NCBI GenBank assembly: GCA_019802505.1 | Contig: JAFMOC010000039.1 | Span: forward strand, 744,001 to 808,000 | Length of the DNA: 64,000 nt | Direction: 5' to 3' | Origin: Corydoras sp. C115 | Taxonomy: Eukaryota > Chordata > Actinopteri > Siluriformes > Callichthyidae | Shown here: positions 25,056-36,259 of the stretch, in pieces | Layout: each line of letters opens with the position of its first letter | Numbering within the stretch: the stretch's first letter is position 1 | Translations under genes and position numbers: made by a program | The notes under the pieces: model-generated | What the model was told of the DNA's origin: nothing | The model's database searches: none | Seen by the model: the letters and a program-made list of their open reading frames with translations, nothing else

Positions 25056-25104
25056 CAGTGGTTTGAAAAGGTATTAATACCCCTCACCTGTATGTTGGGT
25101 GGGT
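25056..25104. mobile_element. Possible Tc1-like terminal repeat fragment
   Basis: CAGTGGTTTGAAAAGGTATTAATACCCC follows a TA dinucleotide and resembles fish Tc1 terminal repeats. The sequence to its right (25473-25560) may be the rest of the element, now split by a SINE. No opposite terminal repeat was identified, so this is tentative. Confidence 0.35.
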
Positions 25105-25472
25105 GTGTATGTAATATTCATTCATTCATTCATTATCTCCCGCTTTATCCTCTATTAGGGTCGCGGTGGGGTTCCCCATGCCCATCCAGGGGAGAACGTT
25201 TCAGGCGCTGGGCAGATAGACCCAGGACAGGGCGCCAATCCATCGCTGGGCACACACTCACTCACACAAACACACTCTATATGGGGCAATTTAGAGAACT
25301 CAATTAACTTGATCCATGTTTTTGGACTGTGGGAGGAAACCGGAGAACCCGGAGGAAACCCACGCGGACACGGGGAGAACATGGAAACTCCACCCAGATG
25401 GGGATTCGAACCGGGAATCCCTAGCGCTGAGAGGCGAACGTGCTAACCACTAAGCCACCCCGTGTATGTAAT
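25105..25472 (-). mobile_element. tRNA-like SINE, minus orientation, with 11-bp target-site duplication
   Basis: The body is 25116-25461. The (ATTC)n tail is on the left and the head GCTAACCACTAAGCCACC is on the right. The B-box complement GGATTCGAACCGG is intact. The duplication GTGTATGTAAT is at 25105-25115 and 25462-25472. Confidence 0.93.
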
Positions 25473-28031
25473 AGACCAACACAAAATAGAAAGTAATTGT
25501 GCTTTATTTACAATTTCTATTTTTGAGTTACATGTTTTGTTAAACATAAAAAAAAAATCCTGCATGTTTCTAACTTTGGCACAGATAAGCTTTGGTGAAA
25601 AGAAAATGCCAAGACTATATGCATACATGCCAGTTTGTCAGCAGCTGTTTGCTTTTAATGGCATTGTGCCCTTTAACTTCATTGAGTTTTTAAAAATAAT
25701 ATTAAAGTAAACAAATGGAAAACTAGAGGCACAAAAACTGCAAAACTTGCACCCACCAAGCAAAACATTTTCTTATACTGGTAACTTGTATATTTTTATA
25801 TGATTCATCTTAATGGTAAATCTACTAAAATGCCCCATAAGAATAAGTGAGAAACATTATTTTATTGCTTTTTGATAACAAGTAAAAAAGAATCAATTGG
25901 AATAAGGTTTGTTGTCAAATAAAACCTATGCAAACCTATAAAACCTATGCATTTGCACATAAGAAAGTTTAACATGATGTAATTGCAGTTTGTAGTGCAA
26001 CACCATTTCTGCTGTGTATGTTCCGGTTTACATAAGATCGAAACAGAGTCTGTAAAGTTCATGCTGTAAATTTAAGTAAAACACCTAATTCAATCTGATT
26101 TCATGCATTTTTAAAGGAGAAATAATTAAATAAAATTAAATCAATTAAAATTGAGACTGAAATGTGGTGGAACATGTAACCATGAATAGTAAATTAAGAC
26201 TAGAAATAGGCAGTAATGTGATGGTTACACCTTAAGACTTCCTCTATGTAGTGGTTTAGTTCTAGGGTAAAAAAGCAGTGATAAGGAGACAAATACCAGT
26301 GCTGATAATATGACAAAAATGTATTACTAGAACAGCAAAAACATGTGCATGTCTGATAATCCAGCAGAAAAAAGCTCACATATACAGAATGTTCAAAAAC
26401 AGTAGACACAACAAGAGGAAATGTTCTTACAATTACATCTATAATATTAAAATCAATAATTATAAAGATAGTACACACCCACCACAAATTTACACAAGTG
26501 GTACAATGCGTGTCCTCCGAAAGCATAATTAACCATGCAGGCAGAAATCCTTATCCTATGTATATACATATGTGCTGGTAGTATCTATGAGTCTATGAGG
26601 TGGCTCATTTTAGTAAATAGTTAGCTTTATTTTGTTCTGGGTAGTTTAGTGACTCATAGATATAATCAACCTACCCTTGTAACATGAGAACAAAGATGTA
26701 TCAAAGGTATATAGTGTAACACATTTAGGTATTTAGTAAAAACTAAGACAAGAAAAAAGTGAAAAATGGTGGAAAACACCGTCTGAACCTACAGAAATGC
26801 ATCTGATTTTACTTTTACAATCCTTGAATGAGTCAAGAACACCTCATGTAATGTGATGGAAGGATTACCTGGAATGGAAAATAATGCTTTCCAAAAGAGT
26901 GCAAATGTCAAAAGTTTCAGATTATCAATATGTTCCACAACAGCACTGAGAGACACAGAAAATAGAAGTCAAAAGTCTGTTTCCATGACATGTAGACTGT
27001 TTTGCTCTCAAGTTGTTAAATTAATGAGGTTTACCTCAACTGACTGCGGTCTAAACTATTGTTAAGTTCTGTGCATATCTGCATGGATTTTAAGATGGAA
27101 CTCTCAGTTCAAGAACATGTGATGTGAAGTGAATTTGAAATAATAACATACACAATTTTAAATCATTTGCCTGTAGGTATGACTGTCTCTGTGTGACATT
27201 GTGATAAACTTTTCACTCACTCAACACTGAAATCTATGATACTAAAGTCTCACTGATAAGAAATACACAGAACATATGTTTGTAACAACATGTTTTACAG
27301 TAAGCATGGTTTTGGCTTGCTGGCTTGTGTAGTTTCTTCAAGCAAAACAATTTTATAATATGGTCCTAAAATTATCCCAATCTCATCTGAACAAAAAACC
27401 TTTGCCACAATGTTATTTTTTTTTTGTATTTTAATGCACAGCACACAATATATTTTATCTAATTTGTGCCGAAATTTAAAAAGCATTCTTTATTTTTAAC
27501 CAAAGTCAATATTTGCAGGTAAAACAAGCAAACTGAGATTAACATTTTAATGACACTTAAAATCTCAGTTGTAGTGAATAGTCAGATAGTGCTTGTTTGC
27601 CTTTCAAATTAAATGAAAAATACAAAAAGCTAACAGCAAGCTATTAAATAATGTTCACTTTGACACCAATGACAGTTTATACAAATTTGTTTTGTGCTTT
27701 ATTTCACATATATATAGGGGGAAAGAATGACTCAATAAATAGTGCTCCAAGTTATAGATCCATTAAAAGTGCACTCACTGTGTTGATGAATAACTGTAAC
27801 AAACATGTTTGGATATTATTATTAAATCTAAAGACTTGATATATACAGTATATATACATCAAGAATAACAGAATGTAATGTATTATGTTCATTCATATGG
27901 ATTTTAAAAACTTGAAAACAGATGCTTTTTTCTCTGCAACAGGTCTGTTGTTGATGTAAAAGTATCAGACATTAATTACCAAATCTGACCTGAGGCATGT
28001 CATTAGTTTTAATATGAATTTAATATGAAAA
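25473..28031. other. Gap between Ig genes B and C; no exon recognised
   Basis: AT-rich sequence without a splice-bounded Ig exon, WY[KR] motif or signal-peptide exon that I could recognise. A degenerate fourth Ig copy cannot be excluded by eye. Confidence 0.45.
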
Positions 28032-28259
28032 CATGTGTAACAGTGAAAGTCAAATGTACAAGAAAGATTAGTGCTGTCAGGGCAGTGCAACCTTATTTAA
28101 TTAGATTGGGAGTTATTCCAATTTAAGAAAATATTCATTCTTTATCTCCCGCTTTATCCTCTAGTAGGGTCGCGGTGGGGTTCCTCATGCCCATCCAGGG
28201 GAGAACGTTTCGAGCGCTGGGCAGATAGACCCAGGACAGGGCGCCAACCCATCGCTGGG
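28032..28259 (-). repeat. Copy of the 32.15-32.38 kb block, including a partial SINE
   Basis: It starts AACATGTGTAACAGTGAAAG and continues through CCAATTTAAGAAAATATTCATTC into the first 125 bp of a minus-strand SINE. It stops at CATCGCTGGGCA. It matches 32152-32380 with a few substitutions and one single-base difference (GAGTTATT versus GAGTATT). Only the left target-site duplication is present here. Confidence 0.9.
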
Positions 28260-29456
28260 CAGTTTTATAAATTGACTCTGAATTTACGCTCAGTAGCCAT
28301 TTGCTCCTCAAAGCAACTGTCTGAAGGTCTGCATACAAAAGTAATTGATGCCCAAATTAAGGCACAGAAAGTTGTGTAAGATGCGAAAGAGTAAGATGAC
28401 AAAGTGAAATGCATTTAAGAAATAATATCTTAGAGGGACTGTGGATATCAACATATAAGGAAGGATCAACTCCAGGAACAAGTTGCTAAAAAAGACAATT
28501 CACAACCCATATATAGTTTCCAAAATGGTTGAAAACTGTGGCTGTGTGTGTCAGGAATGGTGGTGTGCAGTTTTGTACACGTGTAAGTGGACAACCTCAC
28601 TATCTGTTAGGAAAAACTGAAAAAATGTTTAATGTAATATGTAAAAATGAGTTTAATGTTCAAAGCTAAAAGAGAATGAATTCTATCAGAGAATAATGAT
28701 TTAAAATATATCTCAATATCAACCACAGGCCACATTTAGTTACATAAGCTAATGCTTTTGAAATGATTTTAATATCCCTGACCGTAACATAATAGAACAT
28801 TTAAGAAAATACCTTAAATCAGCTGTGCATTCACAATGACGCAATAGTATTTTAAAACCACATGCCTTTAATGTTAAAGATGTGTAGGATAAAAGTCCAC
28901 TTACAAAAGTTATAAGCCATTTAGCTGTCAGAAAATATAATTTCTGCCAAAGTTGGTTTTACTAAGTGTTTTTGGAAGTAATGAATTAGCTTTTGACAGG
29001 AACAAGTTATTTAATTTAATTAATCAAGTAACAATTAGATGAAATTAATTTGTTACTCATTAACTTTGCCTTGCATGCAGATATGCAACTTTTTAAAATA
29101 TAATTCTTCTAATGTCTGTAATAGGCTAGCAGCCTGGGGTGTTTCTTCGGATTTTCCCAGATTGTTTTTTAAATTTATTTTTTATTATTATGTAGTTTTC
29201 CAATTGAAGCCTTGAATGGCATACATTAAATTACTTGTAAATACTAAAAGCAACAAACTGTTTAAACAATCAGAAAATAATCGTTTTTTAACTGTACATC
29301 ACTGAATCAACCAATGTACTGAGGCTATGGTTTACATCATTTCCTTCCTTTAAGAATACATGCATGCATGAGGCAACAAAGAAGCATGAATACACTAGTT
29401 GGTTTGAGTTGTTAACTGCCGTTAACGCAGTAACTAGGATAAATCTGTAGGGAAAC
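28260..29456. other. Upstream region of Ig gene C
   Basis: AT-rich and without a recognised exon. A CATTTCCTTCCTTTAAG pyrimidine-rich segment near 29338-29356 contains ETS-type TTCC cores about 100 bp before the ATG. No obvious TATA box is seen. Confidence 0.35.
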
Positions 29457-30268
29457 ATGGAGAATTTGTGGAAAATATTGGGTAAGCATATTTTTACTTC
29501 AAAAACTGCCTGGTTTTAGAATTTCATATAACAGAAAGAGATTGTATTAATACAAGTCAATATATGAATGCTTAGATTTAAATTTTAATCTAACTTGATA
29601 GCTCTATCTTTAACTATAAATGCTGTAACTATAAAATAGCATAATATGTTTTTTTTTTTTTTCTTTAACTGACCTCCATATATAGAGCAAGAGGAAATGG
29701 TAATCATACAGGTACAAATATAAATATAAATGCAGATGTAATTACAAATGTATCAGTTTTCATGAGGCTTATGAAACCGTAAAAACCTAAAATAGGGAAA
29801 ATGCATTTAAAGTAACTATTGTTTTATTACTGTTTTGTGTTATTTGTAATACATTTACTTTTTTGATCTTTAGCCTCAACACAAACAATACTTTTCCTCC
29901 TTATTTAAAAATTCAATTTTGCAGCTGCAGAATACCACCAACATTACAAAACATAAACAACACATACTGTTTTCACAATTACAGTGTCATCTATTCATCA
30001 AGTTCTTCAAATATTTAACATTCTGAAAATTTGACCTTACATGTAGCACCTTTCATGAGATAGACAATTAAGGTGTTCAAAACAAGCATGATATTCTTTT
30101 ATGTTTTTTATAGCTATTTGTGGGTTTCTGTGGACATATTCCAGTGCAGACACAGTTTTATTTGTCAACTCAACCAGCAAAACTGATATTACCCTACCCT
30201 GCAGTTCTTTATCTTACAGTAAACAATACACTTCAGTCACCTGGTACAAGGTACGAACCCCCCAAAAG

Positions 30269-30312
<44 letters not shown>

Positions 30313-30376
30313 CCATCCATCTATTATCTTCCGCTTGTTCGTGTGTGTGTGTGTGTGTGTGTGTATATTACACACT

Positions 30377-30411
<35 letters not shown>

Positions 30412-33059
30412 CTAACCTCTTCAGATTTTATTATCATAACTGAAACGTCACCTTCATTTAAAAACCTCTTTACTTAAAAAATGTATTTTCTGTATTTTGA
30501 CAGCAAAGTCACTTTTATTTTTTAGGTCATTAAGAACAACGAAGAGGGTATTATTAGATCAAAAGATGGAAAAGTAACTGTATATGCAAACTTTGATGAA
30601 CACCAAGTTTCAATGACAAATGAACACTCTCTCATCCTGAAGAATGCTACTGTTACACATTCAGGAACATACAAGTGCTACTTGGCAGGAAAAGTTGGAC
30701 ACAAAAACAACCAGTCACTTGTCTGTTTGCATGTTTCAGGTAGTTATTTAAATTACATTCATGAACACAACTCACTATAATAACCACGCAAGCTTAGTTT
30801 TCTGCACTCATTACCTTTTTTTTTTTAAACATTATCTGTATTGTCTGATTCTCAGCCCTGGGGATCCAGGTTCGGGTGTAGTTTCCATGTTCTCGATTTG
30901 AATTGGATAGTCTAAATTGTTTGTGTCTGTCCTGGGTGTACCTGCTTGGTGCCCGTAACAGTCTACCATGTATGGTCATGGGGAAACCCTCAATACAGTA
31001 TTATGCTTAGCATAAAAACCAACACAATGAAAACCATCGCAGTGCAATAACATTGGGTATGCCTCTCTCTTTTTTTCACCATATGTGAGTCAGGCAAGTG
31101 TACAGATAGACCTCTAGTGGTGCTCGAGCATCTGTCAATTTGCCCTGAATGAAAAAAGTGCCTTTTATGCTGGAGCACATTTTTTTCTTTATTCATGAAT
31201 ATTAAATGAATATTAAAAATCTTTTAAATGATCTTCTGTCATCAATTCCCCCAAAAGTGTTGCCATCTGCTAATTTTGTGACAATTATTTAATATATTGA
31301 TAATCAACATGATTGGTCAGAGTAATTATAATTCCCAAATGGACTGGGGTCCTGTGTTGGTATCGTTATCACAGTAACAAGTTGGTTTTATATGAAATAA
31401 CACCCGAGATCTCAAATAATTGTATTAGAGTGGTTTTCTTCCTTAAATTCTGCAGATTTATTTCTATTTCTTAATTTCTATTACAATATATAAAAACTAA
31501 AAAAGAAACTAAACATACAGATAAGCTAGAAAACAAAAAGTGACTGGAATAAGGCAAGAGATAAAATAAATAAATCCATGAAATGTATTAATATAAGCAA
31601 GCAAGCAGAACTCAGAAATGAAACACAACACACAGACTGGTACACAAAATACAACATGTTGGCAAGACAAGCAAAAAAAAAAAAAGAATAATAATAACAG
31701 CGTGCTGCTAAGAAAAAAGGGTGACGTTTAATTATTTTCTTTTTTATGTTTAAAGAATGGGAGCTTAAAACCACACCAAATATGGCATTAACCACAGAGC
31801 ATGCTTATAATTTAACAAACAACTCTTCTGTTCCGAGTCTGGTTCAACCAGTGGAGGTAGATGTCCAATGGGTCATAGTGGGATTTATCACACAAGGTCT
31901 TTGCAAAATTTTCCTCAGTTTTGCATGCATTTGGGTAAGTTTTTCTTTTTCTTTACTTTAACTTTATCATTTGACATTAATATTAAATAATGCTTGCAAG
32001 TTTACAACAAAAGAAAAGAAAGGTTGTTGGTGCTTATCAAGCTCAAAAGGTTCAAAGACATAATTCTAAAGTTTCAGATATATAAAATGAAATTTTCTGT
32101 AGAAATGAATAAACAAATGTAATATTTTAGAAATATACGATGTATGCAAGAACATGTGTAACAGTGAAAGTCAAATGTACAAGAAAGATTAGTGCTGTCA
32201 GGGCAGTGCAACCTTATTTAATTAGATTGGGAGTATTCCAATTTAAGAAAATATTCATTCATTATCTCCCGCTTTATCCTCTATTAGGGTCGCGGTGGGG
32301 TTCCCCATGCCCATCCAGGGGAGAACGTCTCGGGTGCTGGGCAGAAAGACCCAGGACAGGGTGCCAAGTCATCGCTGGGCACACACTCACTCACACAGAC
32401 ACACTCTATATGTGGGGCAATTTTGAGAATTCAATTGACTTGATCCATGTTTTTGGACTGTGGGAGGAAACCGGAGAACCCGGAGGAAACCCACGCGGAC
32501 ACGGGGAGAACATGGAAACTCCACCCAGATGGGGATTCGAACCGGGAATCCCTAGCGAACGTGCTAACCACTAAGCCACCGTGCCGCCCCAATTTAAGAA
32601 AATAAATAAGAAATTAAATACTATATTTTGCTATTTCTTTTTATTTTATAAGTTAGAGAAAAAACATAATCTTTAAAGAACAGATTATTTAAAGAATGTA
32701 ATCTAAAAAAAACCCTTTACTTTACTAAAAAATATTGTGACATGATATCTAGTAATTTAAATGTTAAATTAATCAGTATATTTTATGCTATGACTGGATT
32801 TAATAAAAGGTTTTAAAACCTTACCATTTAATTCAAAGCATAATTCAGCTTTCTACATATGCATTTACTAAGATGACCTTTTATCAACATTACCTGCCTT
32901 TACTTATTGTGTATTTACATAATTTTATATGTATAGCACTTCAAGTTTATATATCTGGAATAAATAAGTAAATAAATGAAAAAGTCATCTTGATCTGTTT
33001 ATTTACAGATGGTGGTAGAGTATAAAGAACACAGAAGAAAAACAACATGGAACAACTAA
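29457..33059 (+). CDS. Ig gene C: CD83-like V-type Ig receptor with transmembrane lysine
   Basis: Five coding exons, 29457-29481, 30114-30250, 30526-30739, 31756-31934 and 33009-33059, with phases 1, 0, 1 and 0, give 201 aa. The signal peptide is about residues 1-20. The V-type Ig domain has Cys38 (TLPC), Trp52 (VTWYK) and Cys105 within HSGTYKC. It is split by an intron after Trp-Tyr-Lys, as in gene A. Sequons include NST 27, NAT 94, NQS 116, NLT 144 and NSS 148. A longer, glycosylated stalk (about 126-162) precedes the transmembrane segment (about 164-188), which has Lys176. The cytoplasmic part is about 13 residues with one tyrosine (VEY) and no ITIM or ITAM. Gly-Phe, six residues, then Lys is shared exactly with gene B. 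Intron 2 holds TG/CA microsatellites and intron 4 a SINE. Confidence 0.82.
30268..30410. repeat. TG/CA microsatellite complex in intron 2 of Ig gene C
   Basis: TG tracts at about 30268-30303 and 30340-30364 are followed by a CA tract at about 30380-30408. The fragment ATCCATCCATCTATTATCTTCCGC between them is a SINE tail relic. The pairing TG and CA tracts could form a hairpin in the pre-mRNA. Confidence 0.93.
30840..31000 (+). mobile_element. Eroded SINE fragment
   Basis: Remnants such as CCAGGTTCGGGTGTAGTTTCC, TTCTCGATTTG, GTCCTGGGTGTACCTGC and TGGTCATGGGGAA appear in family order in intron 3 of Ig gene C. No target duplication is visible. Confidence 0.65.
32152..32604 (-). mobile_element. 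tRNA-like SINE with 16-bp target-site duplication, in intron 4 of Ig gene C
   Basis: The SINE body is 32254-32588, in minus orientation. The duplication CCAATTTAAGAAAATA is at 32238-32253 and 32589-32604. The preceding unique flank 32152-32237 is also present at 28032. Because both duplications are here, this is the original insertion site. Confidence 0.95.
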
Positions 33060-34342
33060 AAGAACATTGTTTTTCATTTTACAATATGTCTAATCCCAAA
33101 GGAAGAAATTATTAATGAATAATTGTGTTGCTGCTAATAGAAACATTAAGAATACTTTTAAACATTTTTATTTAATACAGAATTTAATTAAATACAGATA
33201 TTTTTTGTAACTTTAACACATAGTTTACTGTCCTCTTGTTATAAAGACTCTTTTATGGAAAACATTGTGTCTTTAAATACATTCTGTCAAGTTTTTTCCA
33301 TAATACATGTTTTTGTCAGAAGTTGAAAAGCTGTTGTAAGCATTTGCCTAATGGAAAAAATGTATGATATTACTGAGACAAACAACTATCTGACTGACTG
33401 AAAGTCTTCTCTAAATATCTTGATTAAGGAAATAATTAATAAATAGACCACCCACATGATTAGATTGGAGCCAGCTGAAAAGATGATTTGGGTCATAAAT
33501 TACTAATACAGCGCATTTTGCAGGAGATCATTATACACCATACTGAAAATGGGTCGACTGCTTATCAGAGCTTCAAAAATATCAGCTGAGTCATTAAGTG
33601 TTATTATTTTCCACATTGTTACATTTGATGAAGTACAAAGTTCATTTAAATGCACTTTACACTACATTTATTCACTGCTGTCCAACTGAAACACTTCCTG
33701 TCTTTTTCCACTTTCAAAAATGGAAAACAATTCCCTTAGGACTAGCTTTCAACAAATGTCCCCCCCAAAAAAATTTTTTTAACTCTTTTTAATCAATTAG
33801 CACTATCAAACCTTCTATTAGCTTTAACAGCTATATGGTATATACAATGACATTATAATACCTTAACATTTTATTTTTTATTCGATTGATAATTACTGAT
33901 GCTTGTTTTAATGCCAATATGTTTTGTCTACACAATTCCTTATAGTTGAATTATTTAATTCTGCACATAATTCCTGAATAAAAAAAAAATCTGTTGTTAT
34001 GTTAACCCACATAGAATGCCTGACAGGCTTGTAAAATAACATTATAGGTAATCTTCTATTTTGGAAACCATGATTGTCATTACAAATTTATGATTTCAAA
34101 ATTATCATTTACTTAATTAGTCAGTTAATCATTCTCAACAGTGACTATCTTGCCATGTTTTTGAATAGCAAATGATGATATGATGGTGTCCAATAAATTG
34201 TATAGACAGTTGTATACACAGATTCATAGATACTTATAGAATATGATGTAAGATGTTTTGTCTTAAATAAAAAACACTCGTTTGACAATTATTTATACAT
34301 ATATAAACACAAACACACTGCATATAATCTACAATTATGGAG

Positions 34343-34346
<4 letters not shown>

Positions 34347-34421
<75 letters not shown>
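34347..34421. repeat. (TA)n microsatellite
   Basis: An uninterrupted TA array. Confidence 0.98.
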
Positions 34422-34427
<6 letters not shown>

Positions 34428-34635
34428 TTTGATAAAATACATTTTTGGGATCTATTTAAAAGATCCATTAAATAACTTCAAAGTATAGAATGTAGGCATT
34501 CTGTGTTTATAGCATAAATTTAATATAACGTATTTTTAAACAAATAATATAATAAGCAGAAATGAAAGTCATTTCTTACACTTTACTTTCGTTTCCAATT
34601 TGCCCTTCCTTTAAGACATAAAAAGCAACTTTACA

Positions 34636-34648
34636 CGCCCCCTGTTGG
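34636..34648 (-). promoter_or_regulatory. CTCF-like motif
   Basis: The minus strand reads CCAACAGGGGGCG, a close match to the CTCF core CCASYAGRKGGCR. It points toward the CTCF-like motif at 18926-18940, so the two are convergent around the Ig cluster. Confidence 0.45.
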
Positions 34649-34755
34649 ACAGTACATTTAATGCATTTAGATAACTGCACGAACATGGTATGGCCTTTAT
34701 CATATTTCTTTTTTAAATATAATAAATCAATTAAACTACAAAAACAACACCACAC

Positions 34756-34756
34756 G

Positions 34757-34801
<45 letters not shown>
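34756..34801. repeat. (CA)n microsatellite
   Basis: A CA array followed by CTCCAAGCCCTTACT, as at 9644-9717. Confidence 0.97.
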
Positions 34802-34803
<2 letters not shown>

Positions 34804-35167
34804 CAAGCCCTTACTTACATATGTGTGTGTGTATTTTATAATCAATCCACCTATGTAACTTTGTTCTAAAATGTTGATATTTAATTAAAACTATTATTTA
34901 ATATTTAATTATATTATTGATTAGTTGACACCTCCCCTATTTTTTTGTATGCATTTTAAGTTTGTTTTTAAACAGTATAAATGTTATATAGTTTTTTTTA
35001 GCTAATTATTCTAGTGATTTTACAATTTGACTTTTGGAATTTATAAAACAAGAGAATGTTTACACCACAAGTCATAAATATATGTTTCCTGTTAAAAAGT
35101 AATGAAATGAAGCACCAACAAGTTTTGTGACACACACATTATGTTTTTGGTTCTCCCTCCTCCTTTC

Positions 35168-36259
35168 TTAATCTGTTTCACTCTCGTTTTCCTGTTCCTG
35201 TTCTATCTCTCTCTGTCTTTCTGTCTCCATCTCTGTCTCTCTCTCACAGGTTAGAGGTGGGCATCCTGACCCAAAGCAGCAGAGAATTTCTCTGAAGGTC
35301 TTCCTCATTTCCAGGCTGCGAAAAGCATATATGATTGGGTCAATAACTGAATTACACATAATGAGCACCAGGTAGGTGGTAAAGTGGGACATGTAGCACA
35401 GGCACAGGGGATGGCGTGGGCATGCCACCAGGAGGATAAGGTGGAGAAAAAAAGGTGCCCAGCAGCACACAAACACCCCCAATAGTATGCTGATGGTCAC
35501 GGCTCCTTTCAGGCAACTGCGTTGCTGTGGCACTGGTTCACCAGCAGCAGCGGGTAAAGCAGCAATTCGCTGAACATGGAGTCTGGCGAGTAGAAACATG
35601 TGCACATAGAGTGTGGCCATAAGTGCAAGCATTGCAAAGAATATGGTGATTAGACAAATGATGACCGATTTGCTTTCGGAATAGATTATGAAAACAATGC
35701 CACAGATGGTGCATGCAAGCCAGATGACACTGATTGCACCTAATGCTCGTCTTGTTGTTACAATACTATGATAACGCAATGCATAGAAAATAGTAACATA
35801 GCGGTCAATGGCAATGATCAGGAGGTTGCAAATAGAAGCGACCAGTGATATACATATCATCGAATCAAAGAAGTTATCCATTAAGCGCACAACATTGTCA
35901 TTCAGTTCAAGAAGGTTGTTCTTCAAAAGTGCAATCACGATTGTCTCCAGTGAGTTGGACACACTCACAAGCATGTCTGCTGCTGCCAAGCTGCAGAGGA
36001 AAAAGTACATGGGTGAATGGAGGTTTTTGTTTTTCACCACTGCAGAAATAACCAGAATGTTCTCCAAAAGGCTGACTATTCCAAGTGCGAGGAAAACTTC
36101 GGCCTGAATTTGCACCTGTTGGCACAGCGCTCCTGCGGAAGGAGGAGTGACAGTGCCATTAACCAGCTGCAGTGAGGCACTTGCATTCCCGCAGTCCACC
36201 GTCGTGAGCTGAAGAGAAGAGCTGTGCTGTGGCGGTACATTATGGTTAGATCCATTCAT
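35168..36259 (-). CDS. mc3r: Melanocortin-3 receptor (class A GPCR), single exon
   Basis: The first ATG of the frame is at 36259 and gives 363 aa; the open frame extends four codons further upstream without an ATG. Seven transmembrane segments run from about 52 to 315. Melanocortin hallmarks are HSPMYFF (81-87), the acidic ligand/calcium site Glu105, Asp128 and Asp132, DRYVTIFYALRYHSI from 152, CWAPFFLH and DPIIYAF (307-313). The CQQVQIQAEVFLALGIVSLLENILV run and ARLHVQRIAALP fit MC3R better than MC4R or MC5R. N-glycosylation sequons are at Asn2, Asn25 and Asn34. The family couples to Gs and cAMP and responds to MSH peptides, and MC3R acts in energy balance. The conserved end is near CCFGSGCPPL (336); 27 further low-complexity, charged residues follow. 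The gene points away from slc13a3 and toward the Ig cluster. Confidence 0.96.
   Translation of the reverse strand: MNGSNHNVPPQHSSSLQLTTVDCGNASASLQLVNGTVTPPSAGALCQQVQIQAEVFLALGIVSLLENILVISAVVKNKNLHSPMYFFLCSLAAADMLVSVSNSLETIVIALLKNNLLELNDNVVRLMDNFFDSMICISLVASICNLLIIAIDRYVTIFYALRYHSIVTTRRALGAISVIWLACTICGIVFIIYSESKSVIICLITIFFAMLALMATLYVHMFLLARLHVQRIAALPAAAGEPVPQQRSCLKGAVTISILLGVFVCCWAPFFLHLILLVACPRHPLCLCYMSHFTTYLVLIMCNSVIDPIIYAFRSLEMRKTFREILCCFGSGCPPLTCERETEMETERQREIEQEQENESETD

Larger units (their letters stand above)
33060..35167. other. Region between Ig gene C and mc3r
   Basis: No exon is recognised. It contains a TA microsatellite, a CA microsatellite and a CTCF-like site, each listed separately. 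Confidence 0.5.

Noticed and set aside
25473..28031. Fourth Ig gene between B and C
   Set aside because: Spacing would allow one, but I found no Cys/Trp-Tyr/Cys pattern flanked by splice sites. A profile search could still reveal a relic.
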